Shown: positions 12,440 through 25,234, counted from the first letter of the stretch. The stretch: 64,000 nt of DNA from Caenorhabditis remanei (GCF_010183535.1 NC_071333.1:7004587-7068586), one strand, 5' to 3'. Program-made: numbers and translations. Notes: a model not told the origin generated them from the letters alone.

Positions 12440-14505
12440 TCTCATTTTCACACATTTTCTTCTGATTGTGCTCTGAAACCATGAACTGAATTTTAAGACG
12501 CACTCTCTGACTCGTTCGATCACCCATAGGCACACGAAAAAAGTTGATCATCTCCGATTTGCCTATAATTTTTATCAAAGATAGTATCAAGTGTTCTCAG
12601 CAAATTGGGGTACTTTTTGACCGGGTCCGTCACCTGGGTACCTAGGAAAATCGAAAAATCGATATTTTTCGAAAATTTTTCCTAAAGTAGTTAGGTATGA
12701 AATCTCAACGGGAAGTTATTGTAGACACTATTTTTAGCATTTTTTGTGTTTAGAAGAAAATTCCAGCTCAACACCTTCATAGTGAAAATTTTAAAAATTC
12801 ATGAAATTTTCGGGTTTTCTTCATGAAATCGTTTTTATCTCGGCAGTGACACGAGAAGACAGCGTTTTTTATTCAAAATTCTAAATTTACATAAAATTTA
12901 GTATTGGATCCATGTTGTTCCTACTGGTATCTCTATCCCCAAAGAACACTTTTTTGGGGAAGTATGTGAAAAAGTGCGATTTCAATTTTCGAGGCCTTCC
13001 GGTAAATCATTTTTGATGTTTCAAATTGATGGTTTTTTATAATTTTTAATTCAATCATGTCTTTTTTTTTCATTCCCAACACAATTTTCGATCATACCAG
13101 AAAAAAATTTCAGAAAAAATTGAATTTTTTGATTTTTTGAAATTTTTTCCTGAACTGAATCATTCGAACTGAAATATTGAGGATGGCATTATAAAATTGG
13201 GAGAATATTACTGGAACATGATCTAAGTTTACAAAATAACTAATTTCCACCATCGGATCATCTGTTACTTACGCTTTAATGATGAAATTCAGCGAAAGGT
13301 TCTACTTGGGAGGTTGGTGCTAAGGTCCTTCACACTTGCAACGTTATTTGGCTGATGACTGTGTTGAAAGTGACAGAAAAAAAAAGAAAACTACAAAAAT
13401 CGATACAAAAAGAAAGATTTTCAAGAAAAAAAAAGAAAATTATTGTTCTGATTTCCACAAAAGACCAGTCCATTGAACACGTATGAGTCTTATTTTTTTC
13501 AAATTTTTCTTTTAAAATCTTGATAAATTAATGAGTTTTTGTAGTTTTCTTTCTTTTCCTGTCACTTTCAACACAGTCATCAACCAAATAACGTTGCAAG
13601 TGTGAAGGACCTTAGCACCAACCTCCCAAGTAGAACCTTGGGCTGAATTTCATCATTAAAGCGTAAGTAACAGATGATCCGATGGTGGAAATTGATTGTT
13701 TTGTAAACCTAGATTATGTTTCAGTCATATTCTCTTAATTTTATAATGCTATCCTTAATATTTCAGTTCGAATGATTCAGTTCAGGAAAAAATTTCAAAA
13801 AATCAAAAAATTCAATTTTTCTGAAATTTTTTACTGATATGATCTAAAATTGTGTCGGGAATGAAAAAAAAGACATGCTTAAATTAAAAATTATAAAAAA
13901 CCATCAATTTGAAACATCAAAAATGATTTACCGGAAATTGAAATCGCACTTTTTCACATACTTCCCCAAAAAAGTGTTCTTTGGGGATAGAGATGCCAGT
14001 AGGGACAACATGGATCCAATACCAAATTTTATGTAGATTTAGAATTTTAAATAAAAAACGCTGTCTTCTCGTGTCACTGCCGAGATAAAAACGATTTCAT
14101 GAAAAAAACCAGAAAATTTCATGAATTTTTAAAATTTTCACAATGAAGGTGTTGAGCTGGAATTTTCTTCTTAACACAAAAAATGCTTAAAATAGTGTCT
14201 ACAATAACTTCCCGTTGAGATTTCATACCTAACTACTTTAGGAAAAATTTTCGAAAAATATCGATTTTTTGATTTTCCTAGGTACCCAGGTGACGGACCC
14301 GGTCAAAAAGTACCCCAATTTGCTGAGAACACTTGATACTATCTTTGATCAAAATTATAGGCAAATCGGAGATGGTCAACTTTTTTCGTGTGCCTATGGC
14401 CTGTTGACCGATGCTCGATCGACTCCGAGAGTGCGTCTTAAATGTTCAGTATTTTGTTCCGCCTTTCTCATCAGAACATGAAACTAATAGAGTGTGAAAA
14501 ATGAA
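12440..14505. repeat. Approx. 2-kb palindromic (fold-back) repeat
   Basis: Two arms of roughly 950 bp are inverted copies: about 12440-13405 and about 13530-14505, separated by a unique AT-rich spacer of about 125 bp. Matching landmarks include GGTACTTTTTGACCGGGTCC near 12607 and its complement near 14300, and the TGATGACTGTGTTGAAAGTG block at 13352 with its complement near 13560. By eye the inner arms are roughly 90-95% identical, with a small indel near 12990 (GAGGCCTTCC present in one arm only), and the outer 60-80 bp are more diverged. I find no clear terminal motif or target-site duplication, so the element family is unassigned. No transposase ORF is present. Confidence 0.85.
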
Positions 14506-17402
14506 GATGCTCAGAAACTGAATATGCACAAGAATGAGAAAAAAACGCGGGGGCTTTTTTTCTTGTTATGACTTGTTACCTAACCGTCGTTGTTCGCCAG
14601 TTTTTTCTACACCATCCATCTTTCACCCGCCCATTTTTTCAGTGCGGTTGTGAATGATGAAAAAAGGAAATAGCATGGCGAGCTGGATGAATGGGAAATC
14701 CACAAAATTTGGTTAGTACACCCATCTACCCTATTTCGGTATATACTTTTTGTTTTCATTTCTCCTCTTCTAGGAATTTCATAGTATTTCAGGTTTCTTG
14801 TTCCTCATTCCGTATTCAACGATTTACAGGTTCCCCTATTTTCAGAGACTCACTTCTATATTTTTTGCACATTTTGAAAATGTACTTTTTCACCATCTAC
14901 TAGATTTGAAAATCTGATGAAAAGTCTAATGAATAGGTCACAGTGATAAGTCTAGAAATTTCCTTGATACTTATTACTCATTGATGATTATGAATTTGAC
15001 ACTTCCAACTTATTCTGCTTGACGACACATTTTTACGGTGTTATGAGAAACGAGGAAATTTTAAACAATGTCTATCCTGTCCTGTTCAGCACACCTAAAG
15101 ATTGAAAACTAAGAAATTTGGTGATGCATAAAAATCAAACTAATGAGAAGTTTTCATTCCAATTTCTCATTCAAAACAAAATCTTCAAACTTCATTCCAA
15201 GAGAAAAAATGATGTCAGTTGAGTAAAGAGATGTGATATGGGTATGTGACAATTGGAGGAAAATTGCAGTGGTGGCAACGCAAAAATTAGAATTCTGAGC
15301 ATAAGTAGATCAAATGATGAATCAGCCCAGATTCTTCGTCGAGCCTGTTTTTTATTCTAATGGATTGCATTGCTGTTTTTCTTTTCTTTTTTGTCCGTCA
15401 TTGTTATTGGTTTGGTTTCCAAATTGGCTGACTGAGAATGGTGATGGACGCGAGCATATTTAAAATGGTGTCTGTGTTTATGAGTCAACGGAAGAAGATG
15501 CTTACCGAAAACCGATCTATTTTTTTTCTTAGTTGAGGTCGTTGCCTCAGATCCTAAGATCTCCAGAAGTTCCCACATTTTTAGTGTTGGTCATATTTTT
15601 CTCTTATTTTTCCAAAAAACTCTTCACTTTTACTACTTATGAGACCCACTTAGAAAACCTTTAAAACGTCTCCGTTTCACTTCCTTCCTCACTTTTTGGA
15701 AGAAAAACACATTCGATTGTTTTATAGAGTTCAGAATTCTAACAAAATTTAAAATTAAAACACGAAATTTAAAAATAAACATTGTTGTGTTTTTTTTCTC
15801 AATGTGGAGACATATTCAAACCCTTGTGGATTACCACTGTTACTAATCTCGATGTTTTTTTTTCTAATTACAGTTTTCTCATATAATCCATACCCATTTC
15901 CACTGTTTCGCATTTATTCCATGTCTAGGATCAAATTGATCATTGACGTTCAAATAAACTAAATATGATTGTGGAGGCTTTTGGACTTTAAGTGATCACA
16001 TGCTATCATCAAATCTAGTATCGGTTTAGAATACTCCCCTGGCAATTAGTGACGCCTGGAGAGCATATCTTATGGTAATAACATGATAGCTAGAGAAGTA
16101 TAGATAAATGACCTATCCCATAAGGTATGCAGGTTTTAATACGCAGGTCTTTAGTTGGAGCAACCCATTTTGGTTAATTATTTGTTGCTTGCTGTCATTT
16201 TTGGAGAATCATTCATGATCATTGTGTTTTGTGATCTGAACAGTTGAAAATTTGTTCTCTTCTTCACAATTTATTTTAAGCTAGTCTTCCCTATGAAAAA
16301 ATAGTCATTTCAAATAGGACTCCAAGTTTTCATAGTTTCTGATCACTAAAAAAACAGAGACCCAAATAGGAAATACGTGCGCAGCCTAGGTATTATATCC
16401 GATTCCGGTCTGAACTTTCAAATAAGTATTTATTCATTTCCGAATTCTGGATTGATAAAAGCAACCTAGTCAAAAATGATATCAAGTCATATCTTCTTTT
16501 TCAAATTTTCATAGGGGAAAGGTCCTTATCTGTTTGAATGGTTCATGAAGCTGAAGATAAGCCCTTTTTCTCATCACCCACCTGCACTCTAGCCAGTCTT
16601 CCTTTATCCCTCGTGATGTTTCAAGCGCTCTTTTGCGGCAAAAAAATCGGCCGCTCTTTCGGGCTCCGCCCCTATCAAGGAGTCGCTTCGACCCAGTCTC
16701 ATTAGTTCGTTCTATCCCAACTTGGGCACCGACACAACGGTTATATTTCAATTACCATCTAATATGTCCAATTTTTACAATGAGGCAAAATTCCTAATTT
16801 CTGACGGGGAGAAAATGAGGTAAGCTAAGTCATAGAGGGCATCCTTGGTCTTACTCGGGTTAGAATAGGCGCTCCGCAATCGTAAATAATTCAGGTGGTT
16901 TTCGTTCTCGTTCTTCTTTTCACTGCACTTTTCGCGTGATTTCGGAAATTTTTGTGTGAAAAAACGGCTTTCCTCCCTCCATAAACCTCATTATCGTTTT
17001 TCATTCCATTTTTGAAGTACTATGTGTTTTGCTTACGGATTCACATTGTGATGACTGGTTTTCACAAAAACTAAATTTAAGAGAATATTGTAAAAAAGTA
17101 TTATCTTTGGATCAGAACATCTGAAAAGTAACAATTTGACGTTTTCTCTACGACATTCAAATAAATTAGAATCATGAAAAAACATCTGGACGTCTGACCC
17201 ACATGTCTGACACACTTATATAGAAACTAATCCAACAAAATACTCATTCATACTCTTTTCATGCCCTCCTTGAGTACGTACCCCTAAGAATATTATTTTA
17301 GTTCATTGTCTTTTTTATGAGAGCAGTAAAATTTTGATATGAATTTCTAATACAATTTCTTTATTTTTCAGGATCGATACGTATGCAGTAGGTCGTAAAA
17401 CC

Positions 17403-17444
17403 ATGCAACAAACGGAATCATTCAGGGGTACCATTTACGAGAAT
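17403..17444 (+). other. Candidate alternative first coding exon (GPCR)
   Basis: A TTTTTCAG acceptor at 17371 is followed by an open block containing ATG at 17403 and ending at AAT then GTGAGT after 17444. It encodes MQQTESFRGTIYEN in phase 0, again compatible with the GPCR exon at 18972. Upstream of the ATG the same frame is open to the acceptor, so it might instead be an internal exon. The intron to the GPCR body would be about 1.5 kb. Support is splice sites plus phase only. Confidence 0.35.
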
Positions 17445-18872
17445 GTGAGTCCTTGTTTCAGAGTTTCAGAATTATAAAGGAAAAATAACTTTTTTTGTTT
17501 TTTGAAAATGAATCAAGAAGCACTTCAGTAGAGATTTCACTTCTTTTCCTTTTTTGGTTTCTGTTTCATTGGAGTCTTCATTCTTCTCTTCAATCTGAAA
17601 ATTTTCTTTCAAAAGTGTGTTGTACCGTGGGTGTTTGCTCCGTTTCCGTTTCCTTCCTTCTGAATTGTTCTGACGAGACGGACGACACAAATTGGACAGA
17701 GAAGAGTCTTCAAATTAATGAATATCTGACAGAGTCGATTCGAGGAATCATTGCGAAAGAGAAAAGAGTAGCTGTCACGCACAATTTTGAATTTTATGAA
17801 CTGCCTATTAGGGAAGCAGGGTTACTGTATTTTTTGTTTCTACAAGTTCCAAAAACACTGAACACTATGAAAACTAGGTTGGAAAAATGATGGATGTTCA
17901 AATAGTCTGCAAAACTCTTGGAATCCGATGGAAGAAAAATAGGACCCAGTTCATATCACCTGTCAATCTCAAAAAATCAAAAGAAGAAGCAATTTATTAA
18001 AGAACGATGTAGTGAAAAAAACTGAATCCGGAAGAATATAAGAAGATTTTTGGGATAATCTTATAGAAGATTGAAGACTATTTAGACTTATCACGTGTTG
18101 TCGTTGCTACATATTGCACGAGATTTTTTATAAAATGGAACAGGTGGAAATCTTCGAATTAGAACAAAGTTTGTTGAACGTGAAGAACTTTTGGAAAAAG
18201 TCGCAGACTAGATATAAAGCATGGCTAATAAGTGTACAAAGCATTTAACTTGAAATTTTTTGGTTTAAAAACGATTGAGTTAATAAGGAAAAATTATTAA
18301 TAGTTCAAAATTAGGTATAAGATTTGATTTTTTAATTCAAATCTGATTAAAAACTGTGAAACGTGGTTCTATCTGGTTGAACGATAAAAAAGCGGCAAAT
18401 AGTCCTCGAGTTGATTCTCAAATTTCTTCATACCATTTTTCATTTGTTCTTCATAGTCACCCCTCGCAGTTTTCTGCTGCCGTAATCTTCATTATCTCTC
18501 TTTCGTATAATCTTTTTATTAAAAATCGTCTAAAGTACGACATAGTTGAAGTCACTTCTCCTGTAATCCTCTGATGTTGAGCTATGGTCAAGTAGGATAA
18601 AAAGTTTGAGGGGGATGGGGGAGGGGGCACAGCAACTTGAGATATGAATACGATATGATGGGAAAATCCAACGCGCGGCCACTTCATTCTTTTTGCAAAT
18701 AATGGTGTACCGAATCACGAGTGGGCTGATTAAGATGACGTGGTTGGGGTGGAATAAAAAAGAAATAAATGAAAAGATTGGTCCAAAGTTTTAAAAAGTA
18801 TATTGTGAAGACTCTTTAGTCTAGTTTATGCTAACTCCAGTGAAGTAGATTTTGTTTTCAAGCACTAATATA

Positions 18873-20884
18873 ATGGATCAGAATAAAACTGAAGACAAAA
18901 TTTACAAGGTAGTATCAAAAAGGAAACACGTTAAAATTAAGAATCCGTTTCACAATATAAAATTATTTCAGTTCACCTTAGTCTATGCTCTCCCACTCTC
19001 CAATCATGACAATTCCTCGTTGATGCTCATTGCTGGCTTCTATGCCTTGCTTTTTATGTTTGGAACGTGTGGAAACGCAGCCATTCTCGCTGTTGTCCAC
19101 CATGTGAAAGGTCAAGACCCAAGATCCCGCCATAATACAACTTTGACCTACATCTGCATTTTAAGCATTGTCGATTTCTTGTCCATGTTGCCCATTCCAA
19201 TGACTATCATTGACCAGGTAATAAGGAGTAATATGGAATTAAAGAAATGAAGCAACAATAATTACAGATTCTTGGATTTTGGATGTTCGATACCTTTGCT
19301 TGTAAACTATTCCGCCTTCTGGAGCATATAGGAAAGATTTTCAGCACATTTATTCTGGTTGCTTTCTCGATTGATCGTTACTGCGCAGTCTGTCATCCTT
19401 TGCATGTAATTATCAAAATTTATCAAAACTTGAACAAAACAATTATTGAATTCAGGTCCGTGTCCGCAATCAACGCACTGTCTTCTTATTCCTCACTATA
19501 ATGTTTCTGGTCACTTGTGGAATGCTCTCGCCAATCTTGCTCTATGCTCATTCTAAGGTTAGAAACCATTCTCCTTTTTAATTATGCGTATTTACGCTAC
19601 TCAACAGAACCTGTCACATTCTGCTGATTACAGGAACTTGTCATGCATGAAAAGTTCGACTTGGATCAAGAAGTCATCACTCGAATGCATCTCTACAAAT
19701 GTGTTGATGATCTTGGCCGCGAGTTGTTCGTTGTATTCACCTTGTACTCTTTTGTATTGGTGGGTGGAACTAAAAAAAGAACTGAACATACGAAAATTAA
19801 AATTCTTCAGGCGTATCTAATGCCGCTTCTCTTCATGATTTACTTCTACTATGAAATGCTAATCAGATTGTTCAAGCAAGCAAATGCTATCAAACTAACT
19901 CTGAACGGACGAAGAAATGGGGAAGATAAGAAATTGACTATCCCTGTCGGACACATTGCGATATACACCCTTGCAATCTGTTCTTTTCATTTTATTTGCT
20001 GGTATAACATGAGAAACTCAGTATCGATTAAAAAATATATATATATTCAGGACACCTTACTGGATCTCCATTTTGTACTCTCTTTATGAGGAGTTATATC
20101 AAGATGAGAAAAGTTCGGGAGCCCCACCAACATATGCATTTATTTATTTCATGTACGGGGTACACGCACTGCCATACATCAACTCTGCCTCCAATTTCAT
20201 ACTTTATGGACTTTTGAACCGTCAGGTATATCATCCCAGTACCAATATAAAAGCAGGCTGAGTTCAAACAATTTTAGCTGCACAATGCACCGGAACGAAA
20301 GTTTACTAGAAACGGACCACTCGGTCGTCAACCGTCCCAAGCCATCACGACTCACACCAGACCAGAATATAGCGAGCTCGTAACGATTCGTAAGTGATGA
20401 ATTTGTGATATAGAAGTAAGTTCCCCAAATGTGTATTTCTAGCATCGAACGTCCGCCCGGATTCCCGTGTCTCTGCAATGAACCATTCCAACAACAATAA
20501 TACGGAGCATGTCCCACTAGCTCCAAACCTGTCTACACCGGCCGCTCCCAACAAAGTTTGAATCTATTTCTTTTGAAGATTTTCTTGTCTCATGTCTTTT
20601 CGTCTCATCACGTTTTGTGTTTTCATTTTCTGCGTCTATTCTGGCTAATTTTCTAACTGCTTTTCTCAATCACATAGCACTTTGACTTCACAATCACCCA
20701 GTTGCTCGTTTGTCTCACTCTTCACGCTTCCTAATGTATGCTTCTTCTAAACTTTTTGGTCTATGTTGAATATTTTGTCACTCAGGATGCATCGACTGTT
20801 GTACCTGTGCCAATGTCAGCAGCTGTTGATGACAACGACATCTTCAATTGGATTACTCCGGACACAGAATCTGTAGTTTTGTAA
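18873..20884 (+). CDS. npr-18: Class A peptide-type GPCR (NPR-18-like)
   Basis: This encodes a seven-transmembrane receptor of the somatostatin/allatostatin/galanin-like neuropeptide class, a plasma-membrane G-protein-coupled receptor. Exons: 18873-18908, 18972-19217, 19268-19405, 19456-19557, 19634-19759, 19811-20001, 20051-20225, 20278-20389, 20443-20555, 20786-20884, about 445 aa. Visible hallmarks are GNAAILAVV in TM1, SIVDFLSMLPIP in TM2, SIDRYCAVCHP (the DRY motif) after TM3, CWTPYW in TM6 and NSASNFILYG in TM7 (a variant of NPxxY). The C-terminal tail is Asn/Pro/Thr-rich. The first exon is uncertain: three alternative phase-0 starts exist (10081, 17403, 18873), and the 63-nt first intron used here has no stop and could be retained. 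The last donor may also be bypassed, giving a TGA at 20559. The symbol rests on family resemblance and on flanking ifp-1 and dyf-7; the ligand is not evident. Confidence 0.8.
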
Positions 20885-22490
20885 ACCATATTTCTACTTG
20901 CATAATTTCACATCCCAGTTGTTCCCTTCTTGTATTTTCACATTGCCGGCTTTTCAATCTTAAAAATTTCAATGCTTCATAATGCTTTAATCAGTTGACT
21001 TTCATTTTTTATTTGGACAATATGTTCTCTAGAATTTCTGTTGTAAAATCCAGAAGCCAATTTATTGAATAACTTATTGAAATGATCTCATGTTCTGATG
21101 TCAAAGGTATTTCTCATTTGCTTTGAGATGTATAATTCTTGTATTCTTGCTTTTTTCTTCCTATTCGAATAAATACGATTTAAATGGAATTGTTTCGTAA
21201 CTAATCCACCACCCAACCCTTCGTTGCAACATATCTTTCCCCTCTCTCTTTCCAGCCATCTGGTATTTTGGAGAAATAAGCGAGCATTCACGGTGCTAAT
21301 TAAGGTGAGGAGATGATCCGGCTTTACGGTGCCGCTCGTGCACCCCCAAGGTTTTCCAGGTGGTGCTCATTATCGTTCGGTTGTATTCCTGAAATACAAC
21401 TTTGCTTTGACATTGCCGAATTTATGAGTAGCCACCTGAATATGCTAACCAGTAGGTCGCATTCTAATTAAGTGAGTAGATCGGTGTGGTGCTTGTGATA
21501 AACACTTATCGTGTACTCTTACTAATTATTTATATCCCTTGCCCGCAATGGGACCACGCCCCTTGGCACGCCATAGAAACTTGTTGAAGGTAGGTCAGTT
21601 AAGGTAGAGGGGGAGGTGAGTCTTGGTCATCTATCATTTCTGTCCGCAGTCCGCTCTCGTTTTGCTCCACTTTCCGTTTGTCATGTTTTTCATAATGACG
21701 AACACCTCACTTATTCATTTTCTTGGCCCTCATTCAACCTTCTTCTCTTTTTTCTCGCCCACACCATACCGACCATCTGTTGGCATACGCCACTTCCGTG
21801 GCAGGTGCCTTTGTCCGGGAAGACGGGTGAAACGCTGGATTGCTCACCTTTCATACTCCGCCCCTTAAGAAGGGGTAAGCCGGTTGTGGACCAAAAATGG
21901 AGCACCAATCTGATATATGTCCTGTCAGAAGGAGAAACTGTTTTTTGCGAAAGAAAAATTTCTCTCAATTTAAGACGCTTTCAGATCGTTTTGTTTGGAT
22001 AAGAATGTCCAATTTTTGTAAGAAATTCATTGTTTTCTGTTGATTGTAATTTACTGTTAGTAGCATCAAAAAAGAGTCTGTGCATTCATGCACATAATTT
22101 CATGATGAAGATAATTGTGGAACCAAATGTTTTACTCTAGACTTCTTAATGATTCCAGCGGAAATACTTTTGTATTGACTGATGTTTCCATCAAGTTCCA
22201 ATGATCATCATTTTGGGTTTCATCTTTTCCACCTTGTTGCAACTATACACGCACACGAGGAATGCATCAAAATATATGTGCATCCTTCCCTTTTTATCCA
22301 AACATCTCTGTGTTCTCGTCTAAAATATTCCTTCCAAAAATGGGTTTCTTTTCTTTCCCCCTAAATCCGCCGAAGCTTGAGACAATGGACGCTCCACGAT
22401 TAATTGGGTGGTAGGCACGACCAGCCAATTTGGTGCACCTTCCTACCAACCTGAGGGCTTAACGAGCTTCCCCCTCTCCTCCTATTCTCA
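20885..22490. other. Intergenic region between GPCR and dyf-7
   Basis: I see no gene here. It contains the probable GPCR 3' UTR with an AATAAA at 21168 and, at its right end, the proximal promoter of dyf-7. ORFs at 21616-22002 and neighbouring frames overlap one another and show no splice or family support. Confidence 0.5.
21168..21173 (+). terminator. Candidate polyadenylation signal for GPCR
   Basis: AATAAA lies about 285 bases after the stop codon of the GPCR terminal exon, a plausible 3' UTR length. Positional evidence only. Confidence 0.4.
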
Positions 22491-22491
22491 A

Positions 22492-22505
22492 GATACCATA
22501 GCAAC
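22492..22505 (+). promoter_or_regulatory. X-box-like motif upstream of dyf-7
   Basis: GATACCATAGCAAC matches the nematode X-box consensus GTHNYYATRRNAAC at every position but the second. It ends 95 bases before the dyf-7 ATG. X-boxes bound by the RFX factor DAF-19 usually sit within about 250 bp of the start of genes active in ciliated sensory neurons, the cells where dyf-7 acts in C. elegans. Functional assignment is inference. Confidence 0.5.
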
Positions 22506-22599
22506 CTTTGTGAAGACCACCCTGTTCTCTTTTGTTTTTCTGATGGGAAAATATTGCTTATTTGTTCAAAAAATTTCGGTTACAGAATAAACTTCAATC

Positions 22600-24729
22600 A
22601 TGAACAAATTGTGGAGAGCTTCATGTCTCCAAGTGCTGATAACATTTCTATTGATGCATCAGAACCAGGCAAAAGAGAAAGAAAGATTCGGTAAGTTGAA
22701 AGTTCGACCTAAAAACTTAATGTTAGAATGTTTTCAGTGGAAAGGGTGGATTGTATTGCTGACAGTTTCACTGTTGTTCTAAACAAGTCGGACCCAGAAG
22801 TCATGAGAATGATTTCCAATCCAAAGTCACAGCCAGTGGTAAGTCAATCTAGAATACTTTTAGATAAATTCAAAGTGTCTTAGCTAGAGCATAATGTACT
22901 TTTCATCAACCCTTCCAACTACATATTCTTGATTTTAGGTATATGTCTACGGTCACAAAACTCGTCACCCATGTGGAACCTCAATGAAAGATGAAAAAGG
23001 ACTGACTAATTACAACTTGACAATTCCGTATGGGAGTGAATGCGATGTTACACTTACAGACTTGGTAAGCCAATAAAACAACTAGTTGAAAATGTGATAA
23101 TTTTCAAAACTTCAGCCATTCCATCGATACGCTGAAACCACTGTTGTATTGGAGGATAACGCGGATCTTTCGTTTGGAAAAACCACAAGATTGAACCATG
23201 TTTTTTGTCTGTATACGAGAAGTGTAAAGACTATTCGTTTCAGTGATGTCTCGAAGTAAGTTCTGTTTTGTTTTATCAGTTGTACATATTTAATCTTTTA
23301 GTGGTCATGAAGTGATGGTGTCAACTGGTGGAAAACCGAAGCCAAAAGTTGAGATGTTATTCCGGAGCACAGATAGTGGAAAGACTTTGCAGGCGGCCAG
23401 AGAGAATGAATATGTCGAATTCTTCATCGCCCTTTCCCCAGATTGTAAGCTTAACGTTTTCACTCCAAATTCTGATATTCCTTTTTAGCCGCCTACCATG
23501 GAATTTCTCCAAAGGAATGTACATTCAGCGACCGTGAAGATATCAGTGCCCCAGATGCTAAGAAGATCACATTTGTGCAAGGAGGGTGAGTGAAACCGCT
23601 TCGAATTTATGACCTCCGCGCAGAATTTCGCGCAATTCGAACACGTGTCATTAATTTCGACATTGTAGCCTTCTCCCCCTCCCCTAGTGATACTGAACGC
23701 TATTAAATTTGCGCGCAAGCTGTGCTGCTTGTCCCACCTCTCCCTATCCGGAGAACCCAATATGTGGTGAACCTCATAAAAATTTGGTGCAAATTTGGCA
23801 GGTGTCCAGTGAATGGCATGAACGACATAATTGACCCATTGGCAAACGTGAACGACCAAGTGAGTTGGATTTATGTTCTTTAGCTCGACGGAGCTTCACT
23901 CGCTCTCAATATAAGCGAAATAAGGCTCTCAAGTCAAGTCAATCGTAAATCGGAAAGAGTAATTTATAATGTTCAGATCTACTTCTCCAAGTTCCGCACT
24001 TTCCGCTTCGGCAACCAAAGCACCGTTTTTGTTCATTGTCAGGTACAAGTGTGTCTTCAAAAGGAAGAATGCTCGAAGGTGAATCATCAATATATGTTAC
24101 AAGATGCGTCATCCAAATACTTCTTATTTTCAGACGTGCTACAAAAAAGTGAGCGACTCGAATCTTACTGCAGAACGTTTGCGTTTCCGTCACAAGCGTA
24201 GTATTGCCGCCTTACCAGTGAGAACTACTCGGTCTGCTCCAACCGATGATAATGGGTCTCTAGACCTCACCAATTCCTTGACTGTGGTTAGTCGAACTGA
24301 ATCAGCAGAACGTAAGTGACATATAGAAATGAATGACTAAATTCTTACCCCTAACAATACCAGTAGCCACCATCGCTGTACCAGGACCAATTCCTTCTGT
24401 TGCAAATGCGCCAAGTGAGCAAAGAAGAGATTTGTGCCCAAAAACATCTGGTTTCGGATTTGTCCCACTTGCTATCATGGGGACACTAGCAACACTACTA
24501 CTTATATCTGCCGGAGCTGCAATTTATTTCGGAATCAAACTGAAAAATATCAAGAAGGTTGGTTTTTTAATTGACAGAGCGAGGTTTATACGAAGAAAAG
24601 AATGTTTTTCAGAAAGACTCCTTCGATATGATGTCCGCCTTCTCCAACCCGACTGTCAGCATGCCCGTCACCTACTCACATTATCAGAGATCCGCGTATA
24701 ACGCCACCGTCGACAGTCTGTACCGATGA
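22600..24729 (+). CDS. dyf-7: Zona pellucida domain transmembrane protein (DYF-7)
   Basis: This encodes a ZP-domain protein of the DYF-7 family, an apical extracellular matrix protein that in C. elegans anchors sensory dendrite tips during cell-body migration. Eleven exons join in phase: 22600-22690, 22738-22838, 22939-23064, 23116-23255, 23302-23444, 23489-23585, 23802-23859, 23977-24078, 24134-24311, 24364-24557, 24613-24729, giving 448 aa. Visible parts are a signal peptide (residues 1-24), a ZP module with conserved cysteines from about residue 36 to 290, a furin-type RHKR site at residues 305-308, a Pro/Ala/Ser-rich stalk, one transmembrane segment (FVPLAIMGTLATLLLISAG) and a short cytoplasmic tail ending DSLYR. 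The start is an ATG followed directly by the hydrophobic leader. The 216-nt sixth intron is the longest. Confidence 0.9.
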
Positions 24730-25234
24730 AATACCGTACTCCAATTAATTATTCCTATCGTACTCATATACACCCTCCATTTCTTTCACATCCTGATACA
24801 CAGCACACGGTCATTTTTTGTTTACCCCATTCCGCAATAGGAACATTCTTCCTTTGATTTTCTTCCTATCTATCCGTTCCCTCATTTCAATATCGTTGCT
24901 TTTCTCATTTCATTTTACTGTTCTCCAATTGATTGTCGAAATCAGATTAGTTTGATTTAAGGAGACCGATTTTTTACATGAATGTCTCATCAGCTTCCTC
25001 ATATAATGAGTCATCCCATCTTGTCGTAATTTCTCGTTCTCCTTATTTCCTCAGGCATGTTATCTCATTTTTGATCGTTTATACTAGACATTCACAATTA
25101 CGTTTTTATGTCACTATTTCCTATTCATTCTTTTTCATTTTGCCCCTCTCGCAGTTTAACTCCTCAAAAAATTATTAATCTCATTTTTGATTACCGCCAA
25201 GTGGTTTTGCTTTCAAAATTATGAAATTTTCACG

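Larger units (their letters stand above)
10150..18870. other. Long gene-poor interval (possible GPCR 5' introns)
   Basis: Apart from the palindromic repeat at 12.44-14.5 kb and the exon-like block at 17.37-17.44 kb, I find no supported gene in this 8.7 kb. The ORFs are short, low in complexity and unconnected by splice sites. If the exon at 10081 belongs to the GPCR, all of this would be intronic; otherwise it is an intergenic or upstream regulatory region. Confidence 0.5.

Noticed and set aside
16509..16751. 80-codon minus-strand ORF in a relatively GC-rich patch
   Set aside because: No flanking splice signals of matching phase and no recognisable motif; may be chance.
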